From NCBI GenBank assembly GCA_937880175.1, contig CALFLO010000029.1, forward strand, positions 1 to 34,027: a stretch of DNA of 34,027 nucleotides. Direction: 5' to 3'. Positions within the stretch are counted from its first letter, which is position 1. Each line of letters begins with the position of its first letter. Below, in pieces: positions 33,986 through 34,027 of the stretch. The stretch comes from an uncultured Gluconobacter sp. (lineage in GTDB: Bacteria > Pseudomonadota > Alphaproteobacteria > Acetobacterales > Acetobacteraceae). The notes below the pieces were generated by a model. It did not search any database. It was not told the origin of the DNA and worked only from the letters and a program-made list of their open reading frames with translations. A program made the translations under genes and the position numbers.

Positions 33986-34027
33986 TCATAGCCAGAACAT
34001 GACGGTTGCAGCGAGGCAGATGGCTGA
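33986..34027 (-). mobile_element. 3' end of an IS transposase gene running out of the window
   Basis: On the minus strand the last bases encode SAICLAATVMFWL followed by TGA (33986-33988), a tail familiar from IS5-type transposases of acetic acid bacteria. The frame is open to the window edge, so the element may be intact outside. The 35 bases at 33976-34010 match the remnant at 10743-10777 with one difference, and both point the same way. Confidence 0.6.

Overview
The window looks like a chromosomal segment of a high-GC alphaproteobacterium. Acetobacteraceae (the Gluconobacter/Acetobacter/Komagataeibacter group) is my best guess, from gene content, GC-rich codon use and IS remnants typical of acetic acid bacteria; this is an inference and no 16S gene or similar marker is present.

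Region 1 (1-10.7 kb) is metabolic. A truncated MFS transporter leads a tightly packed plus-strand operon: pxpB, pxpC, pxpA (5-oxoprolinase type), accB, accC (biotin carrier and biotin carboxylase) and a 132-aa protein that looks like a second biotin carrier without its biotinylated lysine. A winged-helix regulator lies convergent to it and divergent from hyuA-hyuB, an ATP-dependent hydantoinase/oxoprolinase pair. A 2-hydroxyacid dehydrogenase closes the block on the minus strand. The set suggests import and ring opening or carboxylation of a cyclic amide (5-oxoproline, a hydantoin or another lactam).

Region 2 (10.7-26.2 kb) is accessory DNA. It begins with the tail of a decayed IS transposase, a structured RNA candidate, a perfect 22-bp inverted repeat and a broken vapC next to a 91-bp MITE-like element. 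Then comes a five-gene minus-strand operon (23176 to 11871): an AddB-like PD-(D/E)XK protein, an AddA/UvrD-like helicase-nuclease, a 404-aa protein I do not recognise, a phospholipase D/Tdp1-like protein and an SNF2-type helicase. All four junctions overlap by 1-4 bases. I cannot match this set to a named defence system; it is the best candidate here for an undescribed one. Upstream of it are IS3 and IS5 remnants, then a second copy of the RNA element. The two copies share a conserved core and covarying helices, lie in the same orientation and flank the operon. A Fic-family AMPylase gene follows.

Region 3 (26.4-33.8 kb) is a type I restriction-modification locus: a single-domain HsdS-like gene, hsdM, a full-length hsdS with AT-rich recognition domains, hsdR and a YgjP-type metallopeptidase. 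The window ends in the 3' end of an IS transposase whose last bases match the remnant at 10.74 kb, so matching IS tails in the same orientation bracket the accessory region.
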